A stretch of 14,526 nt of DNA, from positions 1 to 14,526 of the forward strand of contig CAYHDY010000022.1 in assembly GCA_964355525.1 (NCBI GenBank). The letters are read 5' to 3'. The stretch's first letter is position 1; every line of letters begins with the position of its first letter. This DNA is from XYB2-FULL-45-11 sp964355525 (lineage in GTDB: Bacteria > Patescibacteriota > Patescibacteriia > UBA9934 > GWF2-40-263). Positions 1 through 10,415 of this stretch are shown piece by piece. The position numbers were made by a program, and so were the translations under genes. The notes under the pieces were generated by a model that saw nothing but the letters and a program-made list of their open reading frames with translations, did no database searches and was not told the origin of the DNA.

Positions 1-3000
1 AGATCTCCTTGCGTACACGTGTAATCCTTATAGAAATACGCGTACTCGGAGCGACATCCGTCCGCGGAACCCCCGAAGCCGTAGAGGATGTTTCCATCTT
101 TGTCTTTGACTGTCGAATCGCACAGTGAATTGTGCGGAGGTTTTGGATCGAGACCGCGACGGTTTTTGTAGTAATCGCCGTCAGTAGAATTTGAACCGTG
201 GAACGGCCATGCCTTATCGCCCCATTGAGTCGGATCCATGACATCACCCCAGTCGATCACGATTTTTCGGAGAGGCATTTGGTTTTTATTTGCGTACACA
301 TAGAATGTGGCGTTCGCATGCACACTTCCGACTCCGAGAATCTCGCCGTTGTCTTTTCCGTTCACGGAAATTCTTCCTTCTTTATTTTCCATGCAAGACG
401 TTCCAATACAACTTCCAACGGATTTCACGATCGGCGGAACCGGCGTTCCTCCCGGCGTTCCATCGCCTTTTGCACGAACATCCCATGCCCATGAACCGAG
501 GCCGTCGTTACTGTACTTGCCGTAAGCATCTTTTGTAAGATCTATTTTGAGATAGTTCGCATCATGAAATGTTTGCAGAACAAATGATTCTGCAAAAATT
601 TGTTGCAAACGTGAAATAGCAATGGCCGGTTCTGATTTATTTGCACCACTTTCCGGATAAAATAAATTCAATCCGCTTCCCTTTTTATGACAATAATTTG
701 TTCCGCTTGTTTCCACATCATTTGGTTGACAGACATCGTCACCCGCACACACAAGACCATTCGAAGGGCCGCCAATACATGTTTTGTTCGGTGAAAAACA
801 GGCACCTTCAACACAATTATTTGTCTTCCACTGTTCTGATTTTCCCGAACAATCGATCAGTTTACCTGCATCGGCACCGACCTTACCCGTACACTGAAAC
901 AAACTCTTGGAACACGTACCTTTTTTACATTCGTCTCCGCCGAATCCATAACACGGCTTTCCTATTTCGTCTCCGCTGATACATTGATAATTACATGTAA
1001 TTGCCGTTCCTCCGTCTCCCTTGCTGTAACTATCATTCAACACCTTAAAGTCTTTCGTCCACACACTGGTTTTATTCCAGTTGCACTGCTGTAAAAGCGA
1101 CGCTTGTTCCAGATCACTTGTTCCGCACGTAATATTATCGTCGTTTACATGTTCACAATATTGCGTATCAACAATTTTTGGGGAGAAATCCATTCGGAAT
1201 GATTGATAGGCACGTGCGTCATCACCTTTGTCCGCACCGTATGTTGAGTTGATTACCGTATCCGGTTCCAAACACAAATTCGCATTATTCGCGTATGGGG
1301 TTGAGTACTTAACATCATCCGTTCCTTTTACACACGCCGCCGCCTTAAACGGAGACATGTCTTTACCGAGTCCAGAATTCTTATTCAAAAGATCGACGGT
1401 CTTTGTCAGTACACCAAACGGTGCTGCAACGGATGACACAGATAATCCGAAAAGTTTGTTCAGATCAGCCGACGCATTATGAACAGTAAACGCGCTCTGA
1501 TTCCACAAACGATCCGTCCATGCCACGTTATGATGTGCAGCGTCCGCGAACGGCTGATTTGTTTCCGAAGCAACCTGAACAACAGAAGAACAAACGGGAT
1601 ATTGCCCGACATTAAACGTCAGATCTCTGTACCCATCCTGCCAAAGGAGCCCTGTTGAATCTTCTGGCTTGATCGCTGAAAACGAAGCAGCTGGATCGTA
1701 AAAGATGTGAAGGTTATTTTGCAAAACACCTTTTGCTTTACAATCTGCGTAGTAATCATGAACATTTTTGAAGGTTGCATACCCATTCGCATTATCTTCA
1801 TCGCTATTCTTTGCTAATCCGTAATAGACATAAACAGTTACAGAAGAAGAATTTACCTTGGACGTAAAATTAGCAACAGAACTTCCCAAAAGAGAACTCT
1901 TCGTGATACCAGGCAACATCACATCCGAAGACGGTGGGAGGCAAGGTTTTCCAGGAAAATCTTTATTTGTTTCCGCGTGGAATGATTGTTTTGGAACACA
2001 GAAATACGGGGCATCGTTATCGCCCAATGTTTGTGTACACATTTTTCCGTCTGTTGTATTTTTCGCCGAATCATCCGCATTCGCACCCGGTGCATTTTCT
2101 CCGCAGAACGTCATGACAGCAAAATAATTCTTTGGACAATAGACCGACATGTCATAGGTACTAGGTGCATTTTCAGTAAAGTCGTTGTAGTCATCGCAAC
2201 CGGAGCTGTCCGTTTCTGCACAAGCCAAACTCGAAACACCCACATCATACGCCGCGGACACATCCGCACAGTACGATGTGTTTTCCAATTTGTATCCGGC
2301 AGTCATGTCTTTTCCATACAAATCCGTCGAGCCCGAAAGTTGATCCACCGGCAACCATGTCAAACAAGCCTGATCTTTCGGATCCGTTGAGGCGTTCAGA
2401 TGAATGGATGTGTCTTTTTCCAAACAGTATCCGGACCAACCGTAAACAATGTTGCTTGCGGTTTTCATCGTGCAGGTTCCCGGAACATCCGCCGATGGTT
2501 TTTCCGCATCTTTTGTGGCATCGGCAGCTCCTTTTTTGACGGTGCAATTCAAATCCGACGTACATTCCATTCCACGCAACACCCCTGATGTACACACTCC
2601 CTGCGGAGCATTTGATTGATTTTGCGTGTAATAACGCGTTTCAATTCCTTTGCCATATTCAACTTTCATGTAGTTGCACAAACAATCGTCCGTCACTTTT
2701 CCCGTTTTCGGATCCGGAGAACAAACTTTAGAATCTTTGTAACCGGTCACAAAATGAAATGGCAGCGACCAAGGTGTGAACGAAGAATCAAGACCCGATG
2801 ACGGATCCGCACTTACCTTTAATGCATTCGTAATAAGATCCGTTCCGAGAACAAACGGATCTTTCTCGCTTCCGATCGCACCGTTTTGCCATTGATCTGC
2901 AACTTTATTTGGAAACGGTGAATCCGTTTCCGGGAATCCGCGACAAGATTGATGGTCATCAGATTGAGGTTGTAGTGGTTCAGCAACACCATCCCCATCC

Positions 3001-6000
3001 GTATCGCGAATATCCGTGAGACATCGGTTATTGTGACAGTATCCAAATGTTGTTGTCGTTGTTGGAACACAAACGGAACCTGTCGCCTTGCATGTTTTAA
3101 CACAATTTTGACCATTTGAATCACACGTTACAGGAGGAGTTCCATCTTTCGTCACTAGACAAGCGATCGATGTCGTCGCAACACATAGACCTGTATTTAC
3201 ACCTGCATTTATATCGCAAACAGGAGTCGGATTTCCGTCCGCATCTTTTGCTTCTTTTCCAGGAACATTACAATCTTTTGAAAATGTTGTTGTATCTGTT
3301 GGTTTAACTTTGCAAGAAACAGACGAGACATTCTCGCAAGAACCGGTGGCGCAAATATCTTTTGGTCCTCCGACGCATTCTTTATTTGAAATACAGGTAC
3401 GTTTCGATTCGGAACAAATTCCGATCGTACATTGAACACCATCGGCAATCGGATTTTTGATCTCGTCTTCGCTACAAGCCCCCGCATTGAACACTAATCG
3501 ATAATCCGGTGCGACATCTATTCCCGTCTTAATGCAAGAAGCCGCTGAAACGTCTTTATCTGTTTTTGTTGATCCGTAAAGATCGATGGTGCAATCATTG
3601 TCATCCTGACACTCGATGGAAGTATTCGTTGTTCCTTTTACAAGTCCATTTCCATCTTCTCCTTTTTTATACGTGCAGAGCGAAATCTTTTTATTCGCAC
3701 TCATGTTCACCTGTGTGTATTTTTCCACTGGCAATTGGTTTGGAATTTCAAATCCGGCGTACTCACGTCCGGCCCAGCTGACATCGCGGGAAGAATACTC
3801 GAGCGGCGAGAAAATCACAGCGGGACGCGTCGCCCAGGATGTACATTGCGATTGTCCACCTTCCATCTTCCCTTCCGAACACAAGTTCACAGCATCACAA
3901 ATCTGAACATATTTATTATTGTTCGGATCCCAACTTGTGCGTCCGCTTGAGCAAGACAACCACTCAGAGCAGGTGCGATCACGAGCCACTTTCAACACCA
4001 TGTTTGTATCATTACTCAATCGGAAATCGGATGAATCCATGTTTTGACAGGTTCCGTGAAGATGAGGATTTGCATTCAAACTTGTGCCCAATACCGGACA
4101 ATCAGAATTCTGAAAACAAGAACGTTCATCCGTAACAGAACCGGACACCTTCGCATACGGACTGAGCAATGGATCTGAAGAATCTGTCTGATACTGACAA
4201 CGTCGTGCGCACAAATCAACAGATGAACCGCTTAAGCCGATTTGTGATTTGACGGCGTCTGAGATTGGGTGCTTGTCCGGATCTGTCGGGAATTTTCCGG
4301 CGTTTGCTTGATTACAATCAATCGGATCAACGAGATCATTTGGTTTCCCGATCAGAAGAACGTCCGCGTGCATGGACAAAACATAACTTGCACTCGCGTT
4401 ATATTTCAATTCGGAATTTGTGGTGATGTTGAATAATGCACAGCCGTTTTTCTGACTGACGCGTCCGTTACATTGATCCGTGTTGGCGACATTTTTATTT
4501 TCCAACTTATCGTTATTGATAACGTAGTAAGATTTTCCGGCTCCGTGATTTTCCACACTCGTATCCGTCACATCCAAAAGATTCGAACAACGGTCAGAAC
4601 CTGTATCACATTGTCCGACCCAACCGTCATAGTGCGTTTCAACGCCATTCACGATTTTTGTATCGCCGTTTTTCCAAATCTCTGAGCGTTCTCCGGCCGT
4701 AAGATAGGCAGAATCCACTTCCGGATCATATTTTCCATCCAATTTTCCTGCGACGGCGACATCTGTCCAATAACACGGTTCATTTGTTCCTGCACGAAAC
4801 CAACCATTCATGGTTTTTCCATTAAAGACAACGGAATTTTTATATTCGCAGATTTTTTTCTGTGGATTCTTAAAATAGAAATTTCCGTCTTTATTCGAGG
4901 AATACTCTTCGCAGAAAAGTGCATTGTTCTCGCACAAAATCTTTGAGTAATCCTTTGGACTGTCCATGACGTAAATGGATTCAAAGCCCGTAGCGGTTTT
5001 CAAATCCTGCGCATACGTTGGTTTTCCAACTTCTCGACAACCTTTGAACGCATCTGAACAGACATTCGATTTATTATCGATCGCAAACACCGGCTGATCT
5101 TGCGATGTGACAACCGTTTCCGGTCCGTAAACAATTGCGAAATGTTTCGTTGGATCATTTGGTAACGGATTCGGAAATGTGTGATTACTTGTAAACACAC
5201 AGTAACTTTGTCCGAACGGAATCGTACAATACGACACGCCATTCACCGAACAATCTGCTGGCGATGTAACTTCGACGCCGTTTTTAAAATCATTATTCGC
5301 TCCGCCATTTACACATCGTGCATTATGCACTTCCCCGTACGCGGAATCCGAATTGAACGTATTGTAATACGCCGAACATCCTACTGCCTGTTCTGAACAG
5401 ACATGCGAGAATTGGTAATAACTTCCCGATTGTTGATTTTGATCCGTATAGGCTTTACAACCCAAGAAATGTTGCGGCGCGGAAATACCATCCGGAGTTT
5501 GATCACACGAAGCCGGCGTCACCCACGAATCTTTGATGACCGTAAGTTTATCCGCGGTTTGTGTGAGTTGAATGTTGTCGATGTTGAATGCGTTTGAGTT
5601 ATCCGTAAAGAATGTCAATACAGCATTATCATCAAAATTTGCGAATCGTTGTTTATCACTTGTATCAATTGGGCCGAGATTGTAGATGTGCCAATTCGGA
5701 TCAAGCTTCAATGTACCCGTAAGTTGGTTTGTTTGTTTATTTGTCGTGTCAACAAAATCGTACAACGTACTAACACCGCCCTTATCTTGGAACCCAGCAT
5801 ATAAATTCCCGGTTCCTTTTGCCCAAAATTGAACGGTATAAACTTTTCCTTGTTTCAATTTTCCGACGAGTGCCCCGCAACTCGATGCACCTTTTTGAAC
5901 AGTACATTCTGCAAACGCACATCCGTTATTTGTCACGTTTCCACCGAAAGCTGTACAACTTGCGGCTTTTGTCGCATCTGTTGAATCGTCATACTTCATC

Positions 6001-7208
6001 GCCGTACTCACGCCATTCAAATATCTTTGCGTTGTCGAAATTCCTCTGTTTGTCACATCACTATCCTTAAACGCAAGTGAATGCCCCGTTGCAGAAACGG
6101 AATCATTGCTTGGATTCATCATATTCACCAATCCGCCTTTTCCTTTCCAAATTTGCCATGATGCAATTCCATTTTCAAACGTCTCATTCAAAATCACGTT
6201 TGCGTTGCGTCCCGCGCCGCCCGTGTATGCGCGACAACCGTTTTCTGCGGCGGAACATTTGTTACTTTCTTTTTCCAATCCGAAGTATCGGCAGAATCCT
6301 TGCGTGATCCAATATCCGCCGGAATTGTCACAATTTTCTTTTGTAGATTTATCTTTACGGAATGATTCACACGCATTATCGATCGAAACGGTTTGCGAGT
6401 AACGGCGATAATGAATGTTCCCGGCCGAATCAAAGAACTCGCGGCAATCCGCGTTGGTGATGATGTCTGCATGTTCATCGCACTTCGCGTCGTTTGAAAT
6501 TGTGGTGAGATGCGGGATGAGATTTGGTGCTTGACCGTCTGTCTGATCATCCGCGCAGACAACAGTGCTTTCATTTAAGTTTTGAACTTTTGTACACGGA
6601 GCCAATCCCGGTTTTGTTTCCTTAAATCCGCTTCCAATCGGTGCAGCGGCAAAATCTAATACACCTACATTCACATTCGACTGCAACAAACTCCATGTCT
6701 GCAATTGATATCCCGTGTTGTCCGATCCTTCCCACGTGAAATACGTTGCCGGAACTTTTCCGGCTGATGCACTGTCTGCCATTCCTGTAGTCAAACAAGA
6801 ACGAAGACCCGTGAAGTAGCGCTGTTGCTCTCCCCCGCCCTGCACACTTCCAAGTTTTGTGAATCCGTCACATCCGACCGCTTGTTCTGAACAAAATGCT
6901 GATTTATCTGCGATAAAATATTGCGGAAAATTCGACGACTCATACAAAGTCGCTTCTTGCTTAAACGTGTCGTATCCAACACATTCCGCCGGACAAGAAT
7001 CAAGTGCGGAGGTGATGGCCGGAACATTTGGTCCCGTTCCCGCAGGCGTATACAAATTACATCCAACATCTTGTGCCTGACACACAGGTGCAAACGATTT
7101 ACATTCTTGAGAATCCGTCGGAAGGCCTTTACATCCGAGATATACGGGTGCGAGTTTCAAATAGGATTTTTTGAGTGTTGATGTGTTGTACCCATTTTCC
7201 GAAAAACC
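1..7208 (-). CDS. Giant secreted cysteine-rich protein, main part (both ends open)
   Basis: I translated the minus strand from 7208 to base 1 and found 2402 codons without a stop, with the frame confirmed at many points and open at the left edge. It is almost certainly the continuation of the gene starting at 9597. In order it shows: a cysteine-motif region (about 7100-6230) with CQAQDVGC, CSEQAVGC and CSAAENGC; a carbohydrate-binding-like beta-sandwich stretch from NETFENGIASW to FNIDNIQL (about 6205-5560); more C-x5-G-C motifs, including a second CSEQAVGC and CSDAFKGC (to about 5037); a region with RDRTCSEWLSC (about 3950); an EGF-like run with about 22 Cys in 227 residues (3620-2941) that contains DTDGDGVAEP; and a PKD-like stretch with VIDWGD (about 440-50). 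Cysteine density and the exported N-terminus suggest an extracellular, disulfide-stabilised surface protein. Adhesion or contact with other cells is inference. No enzyme motif was recognised. Confidence 0.85.
2941..3620 (-). other. EGF-like cysteine-dense region of the giant protein
   Basis: About 227 residues between ECQDDNDC and QSCRGF carry roughly 22 cysteines in short C-x(2-7)-C spacings, such as CTIGICSESKRTC, CATGSCENVSSVSC and CDSNGQNCVKTC. This is the spacing style of EGF-like or related small disulfide modules, though I cannot fix a specific family. Near its end (2976-3005) lies DTDGDGVAEP, a calcium-type DxDxDG loop like those in the neighbouring small protein. Confidence 0.6.
5560..6205 (-). 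other. Carbohydrate-binding-like beta-sandwich segment of the giant protein
   Basis: This protein-domain segment of about 215 residues opens with VILNETFENG and closes with FNIDNIQLTQ. It contains KQGKVYTVQFWAKG and NWHIYNLG in between. A strand opening N-x-(S/T)-F-E-N-G, a middle Y-T-V-Q-F-W-A-K and a closing F-x-I-D-N-I-x-L are the landmarks of the CBM4/9-type or discoidin-like jelly-roll families. Two insertions carry extra cysteines (AASCTAFGG and CAFAEC). The call rests on pattern resemblance. Whether it binds sugars is not shown. Confidence 0.5.
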
Positions 7209-7308
7209 NNNNNNNNNNNNNNNNNNNNNNNNNNNNNNNNNNNNNNNNNNNNNNNNNNNNNNNNNNNNNNNNNNNNNNNNNNNNNNNNNNNNNNNNNNNN
7301 NNNNNNNN
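7209..7308. other. Assembly gap of exactly 100 N inside the giant gene
   Basis: Exactly 100 N, the usual placeholder for a gap of unknown length. The codon before the gap ends at 7309 and the open frame after it begins a codon at 7208. Continuity therefore needs a true gap divisible by three, and 100 is not. The gap begins three residues after NGSFES, a typical opening of a beta-sandwich domain. The sequence after the gap already resembles the linker that follows the second such domain (YLGC here, FLGC there). Most of one domain may therefore be missing. Confidence 0.95.
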
Positions 7309-9597
7309 ATCCTTATGCGATTCAAAACTTCCGTTTTGAATCAAGTTCAAGGCAATGGATCCATTTTGGACATTCAATTCCGTACAACCAGCCTGATCTT
7401 GTGTACACGTTTTTGCCGCGTGCGTGAGATATAAACGATCTTCAAAAGAATAGGACGAATAAGAAAGTGTTGCGCTTTTTGCTCCTGTCTTTTTGTCGAT
7501 CGTATTATAATTGTATGTTGCTCGAGGATTAACATTATTTCCCGCAATTTGATAATTCAAATCATTACCGCGATCCGCGACATTATAGGTTTCATCTCCC
7601 GCAAGCCACTTGAACGTGTCGTCTTTTTTATCCGATTGGGTTCCATTGTCGTCAACATGCTTTTGTGTTTTGTACCAAGCACATCCCGCATTTTGTTTGG
7701 AACAAACGCTTCGGTCGATCGTGTTCAACAACAAATTACTTTGATTTCCATTCGAAGTATCCTTCAATGAAAGACATGTTGCGTAATACGAGGGACATTC
7801 ATCGCCCTTGATGCGCCAGATATTTTTTTCCTCAACACAATAGCCGAACCCGTTTATGCAGTTTCCGTTATTGTCTTCCCCGATACACGTCGGAGCGTCC
7901 GCGCAATAGGACTGCCGTCCCGTCAGATTCAAACTATTACGAATTTCTCCGTTGACGGTGGCGCGACATTGCGATTCCGGCGCTTTCAAAACCCAGTTTG
8001 GATCAATTAAGTGACACCATGGGTGTTGCGCGTCGAGCAAACCTTTTCCATTACAATCGTTAAACGCATTCATCACTTGTTTCAATGACTGAGGATGATC
8101 CACAGAGTTTTTATGCGCAGCCATTTCCCAACCAACCGGAACAATGCGAGCTTTACGCATTTTTACAAGGTTCCCATAACAAAAACCGTACGTGCGACAA
8201 TCACGATCACCGTTTTTTTGTGTATCCAGATCTGAAATCAAAGACCAATCTCCATTAATCAGTTTTCCATCAATCGCTTCTTTCACCGTGAGTGGGCTTG
8301 ACGTTCCTCGTGTCAGAACGGAAAGAAATTGATCGTTGATGACACAGCTATCAATCGTTCTGTTTGCAATATTTTCATCAAGACAACTTACAAAGCTTGC
8401 AAGAACATCGTATTGAGAAACAGAAATCGGACTTGCCGTAAAAATTCCAGATAATGATTTTTGATTTGCCGCGAGATCATTTCCGAGAGATGTCATTTCC
8501 GTGTTGAACGGATCGAAATTCTCCGGACTCGCCTGAAATAACCCTTTATACACTTTGTTAAATAACTGGGAACTCAACGTATTTGTGAATGTTTGTCCGG
8601 CGGTAAAAAGGAGGGAGAGCTCGACATCGGTCGCGCTTAAAATATCTTTTGGTTCAATCTTCGTTCCACTTCCCTCCATTGCTTGCAATTTTTGTGTAAA
8701 GCTTTTCTCCACTTGATCTGCAGGAGTTGTGATCGTTCCCGTCACCAAATCTTTTACAGCTTTATAACCACCGCTATTCAAAATATCATCAGACAAAACC
8801 TTTCCGGCCTCATGAGCTTTGTCATTCGCAATAAAATTGAATTGAATACTTGCCCCAAGTTCATTACTGTTCGGTCGCATCGCTTTCTGCGCTTGATCCA
8901 AAAGAAAACGATTCACTTCATCCGCACCGCCGAACGTATTTTTTGCGTCCGCCCAAACAGACTCCCAATTCTTGGTTAAATTATCGAAATCACATTTTGG
9001 CGCGACCGGTCTGTATTGCTGTTTAATGCCGATCTGTAAATTGAGTCGAATGATCGGACTTGTCGGCACACACAAATTATATTTGATGTTTGTTCCCCGA
9101 GCGATCACATCATTCAAATCCCCGATCGCTTCCCCCGCGATCAATTCCCCGGCAGCAATAGCACTTTCACCCGCGGATTTTTTGTAAAACAAAGAATCTT
9201 GACCCGGACCGCCGTTTGCAAGCGCCATTGCGGCTTCATACGCAAGACGATTCAAAACGAAACTTTCCAGTTTTAAAAGTGCCTCCACCATCAAAAACTT
9301 CATGGTTGGCTTTGTAACCGTATCGTTCGTTGTTTTCAGTGATTCTGAAACAGCTTTACATCCATTCGGGTTTGCAATTGGACCTGAACCAACCACAAGA
9401 GCGGCAATTGGAATATTACAAGTAACAGCTTCTGTGTTTTTTGCAGCGAGCAGGGCCGCACTATTTGGATCAACGGCAGCAAAAATTGTATTTGGTTTAA
9501 ATAACAAACCTCCCGTAAACAGAAAACCTGTCACAAAAAGAAAAACAAATAAACGTTTGTGTAATCGTTTTTGTTTTTGTAAAACAGGTTTCGTCAT
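7309..9597 (-). CDS. Giant secreted cysteine-rich protein, N-terminal part (3' end in assembly gap)
   Basis: Starts with ATG at 9597, three bases after the TAG of the upstream gene, and stays open for 763 codons to the N run. The N-terminus is basic (RLHKR, residues 11-15), followed by a hydrophobic segment at about 16-33 and a likely signal peptidase site near residues 40-41 (TIFAA, then VDP), so the protein is probably exported. Residues of about 45-400 contain few cysteines and look largely helical. From about residue 400 the protein becomes cysteine-rich, with DCRTYGFCYGN, the motif CSKQNAGC (7681-7704) and CTQDQAGC (7384-7407). It reaches LIQNGSFES, which resembles the first strand of carbohydrate-binding-like beta sandwiches, just before the gap. 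No Shine-Dalgarno sequence is visible, so translation may be coupled to the upstream gene. The frame through the N run (down to 7129) is an artefact of the 100-N filler. The family is known to me only by resemblance; no function can be assigned. Confidence 0.9.
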
Positions 9598-9600
9598 AAT

Positions 9601-10359
9601 CTAGGGATTTGTTGTTGTAACGGAAGCATTTGTCGTTTGTGTTGGCTGGTTTTGTCCTTGTACCGCGCCACTCTCAATAATAGAATCGAATTGACCGGAA
9701 GCTGCGGCTTGACCTACTACGTTGTCATAAAATACTTTCAAATCGTCATCGCTCATCTTGTTGATTTGTTCCTGACTGATTTGACCGGTCTTCACCAGGG
9801 CATTACGCACTTCTGTCATCGTCGCTTTCTTAAAATAGGCTTCGACATCTGCTTTATCTTTAAATTGAACCTTTCCGGAATCCATCAACGTAGGATCACT
9901 CGAAGCATTCCCCAAGAGACCGTCAACAACGTTCTGCGGCTCTCCCGTTTGTTCCGCACCCGCTGCTATTCCGCCCCCATCACATACCTTTCCTACCGGA
10001 CAATTCGGATCCGTTCCTCCGAACACTTCCGTTTTATCCTCCACTCCATCCGAATCTGAATCTTTCAAGTAAGGACTGGTTTTATACACGTACAATTCAT
10101 CGTAATCCGAAAGACCGTCTGTGTCCGTATCTTTTTTCTTGAGTGCTTCCATGTCTTTTTGATCTTGCGCACCTCCCACCACTTTGCCTGTAACATTTTT
10201 TGCAAACTGTTGTTGAATGGGACGATAAAGATTTGCACCGAATGATCGGAAGCCGAAGAAAATACCTCCCGTAAATAAAAACAGCAAAAGAGCAGCGGCA
10301 ATTTTTTGCTCGATGCTCAAGACTGCCGGCGCGCGGTTCCCGATTCTTTTGATCGCCAT
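9601..10359 (-). CDS. Membrane-anchored protein with thrombospondin type 3-like calcium motifs
   Basis: A 252-residue protein starting at ATG 10359 and ending in TAG. An in-frame TTG at 10371 would add four residues, but the predicted transcription start lies between it and the ATG, so I prefer the ATG. Residues of about 19-38 form one hydrophobic segment (AAALLLFLFTGGIFFGF) after a basic start, giving an inside-N membrane anchor or uncleaved signal. Two calcium-type acidic motifs follow: DTDTDGLSDYDE (77-88) and DSDSDGVEDKTE (100-111), the D-x-D-x-D-G-x-x-D-x-x-E pattern of thrombospondin type 3 and dockerin-like loops. Two cysteines (120 and 126) lie just after. The rest has an acidic helical stretch (about 165-210) and a Gln/Thr/Asn-rich low-complexity tail. 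It sits three bases before the giant gene, suggesting a joint role at the cell surface. The specific function is unknown. Confidence 0.85.
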   Translation of the reverse strand: MAIKRIGNRAPAVLSIEQKIAAALLLFLFTGGIFFGFRSFGANLYRPIQQQFAKNVTGKVVGGAQDQKDMEALKKKDTDTDGLSDYDELYVYKTSPYLKDSDSDGVEDKTEVFGGTDPNCPVGKVCDGGGIAAGAEQTGEPQNVVDGLLGNASSDPTLMDSGKVQFKDKADVEAYFKKATMTEVRNALVKTGQISQEQINKMSDDDLKVFYDNVVGQAAASGQFDSIIESGAVQGQNQPTQTTNASVTTTNP

Positions 10360-10373
10360 ACGTTCGTGCAAGT

Positions 10374-10382
10374 ATTATAACA
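10374..10382 (-). promoter_or_regulatory. Extended -10 promoter (TGTTATAAT) before the surface-protein pair
   Basis: On the minus strand TATAAT lies at 10379-10374, with TG one base upstream (10382-10381), giving a perfect extended -10 element. No good -35 box is seen: the hexamer at 17-base spacing is TAGGTG. Transcription would start near 10367, about eight bases before the ATG at 10359. The leader would then be very short and have no room for a Shine-Dalgarno site. This is the best promoter match I found in the window. Confidence 0.6.
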
Positions 10383-10415
10383 AAAAGAAATGCGAACACC
10401 TAGTCCATGTGGGGA

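Larger units (their letters stand above)
5037..7704 (-). repeat. Recurrent C-x5-G-C motif along the giant protein (seven copies seen)
   Basis: Seven copies share the exact spacing C-x5-G-C, most with S or T after the first Cys: CSKQNAGC (7681-7704), CTQDQAGC (7384-7407), CQAQDVGC (7059-7082), CSEQAVGC (6870-6893), CSAAENGC (6234-6257), CSEQAVGC (5376-5399) and CSDAFKGC (5037-5060). The second Cys is often followed two residues later by an aromatic or hydrophobic residue (CAWY, CNLY, CSAY, CRAY). The copies lie about 100 to 290 codons apart and use different synonymous codons, which suggests old, selected repeat units rather than a recent DNA duplication. Confidence 0.8.

Noticed and set aside
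7129..7208. Apparent C-terminus of the giant protein read straight through the 100 N (ending near 7129)
   Set aside because: It is in a different frame from the 2402-codon open frame on the same strand. The N run is filler of unknown length, so the read-through end is an artefact.
9637..10059. Plus-strand open frame of 140 codons opposite the calcium-motif protein
   Set aside because: Shadow of the real minus-strand gene, with no start signal or domain.
10360..10371. TTG start for the calcium-motif protein at 10371
   Set aside because: It would lie upstream of the transcription start predicted from the extended -10 element, and an ATG is present four codons later.
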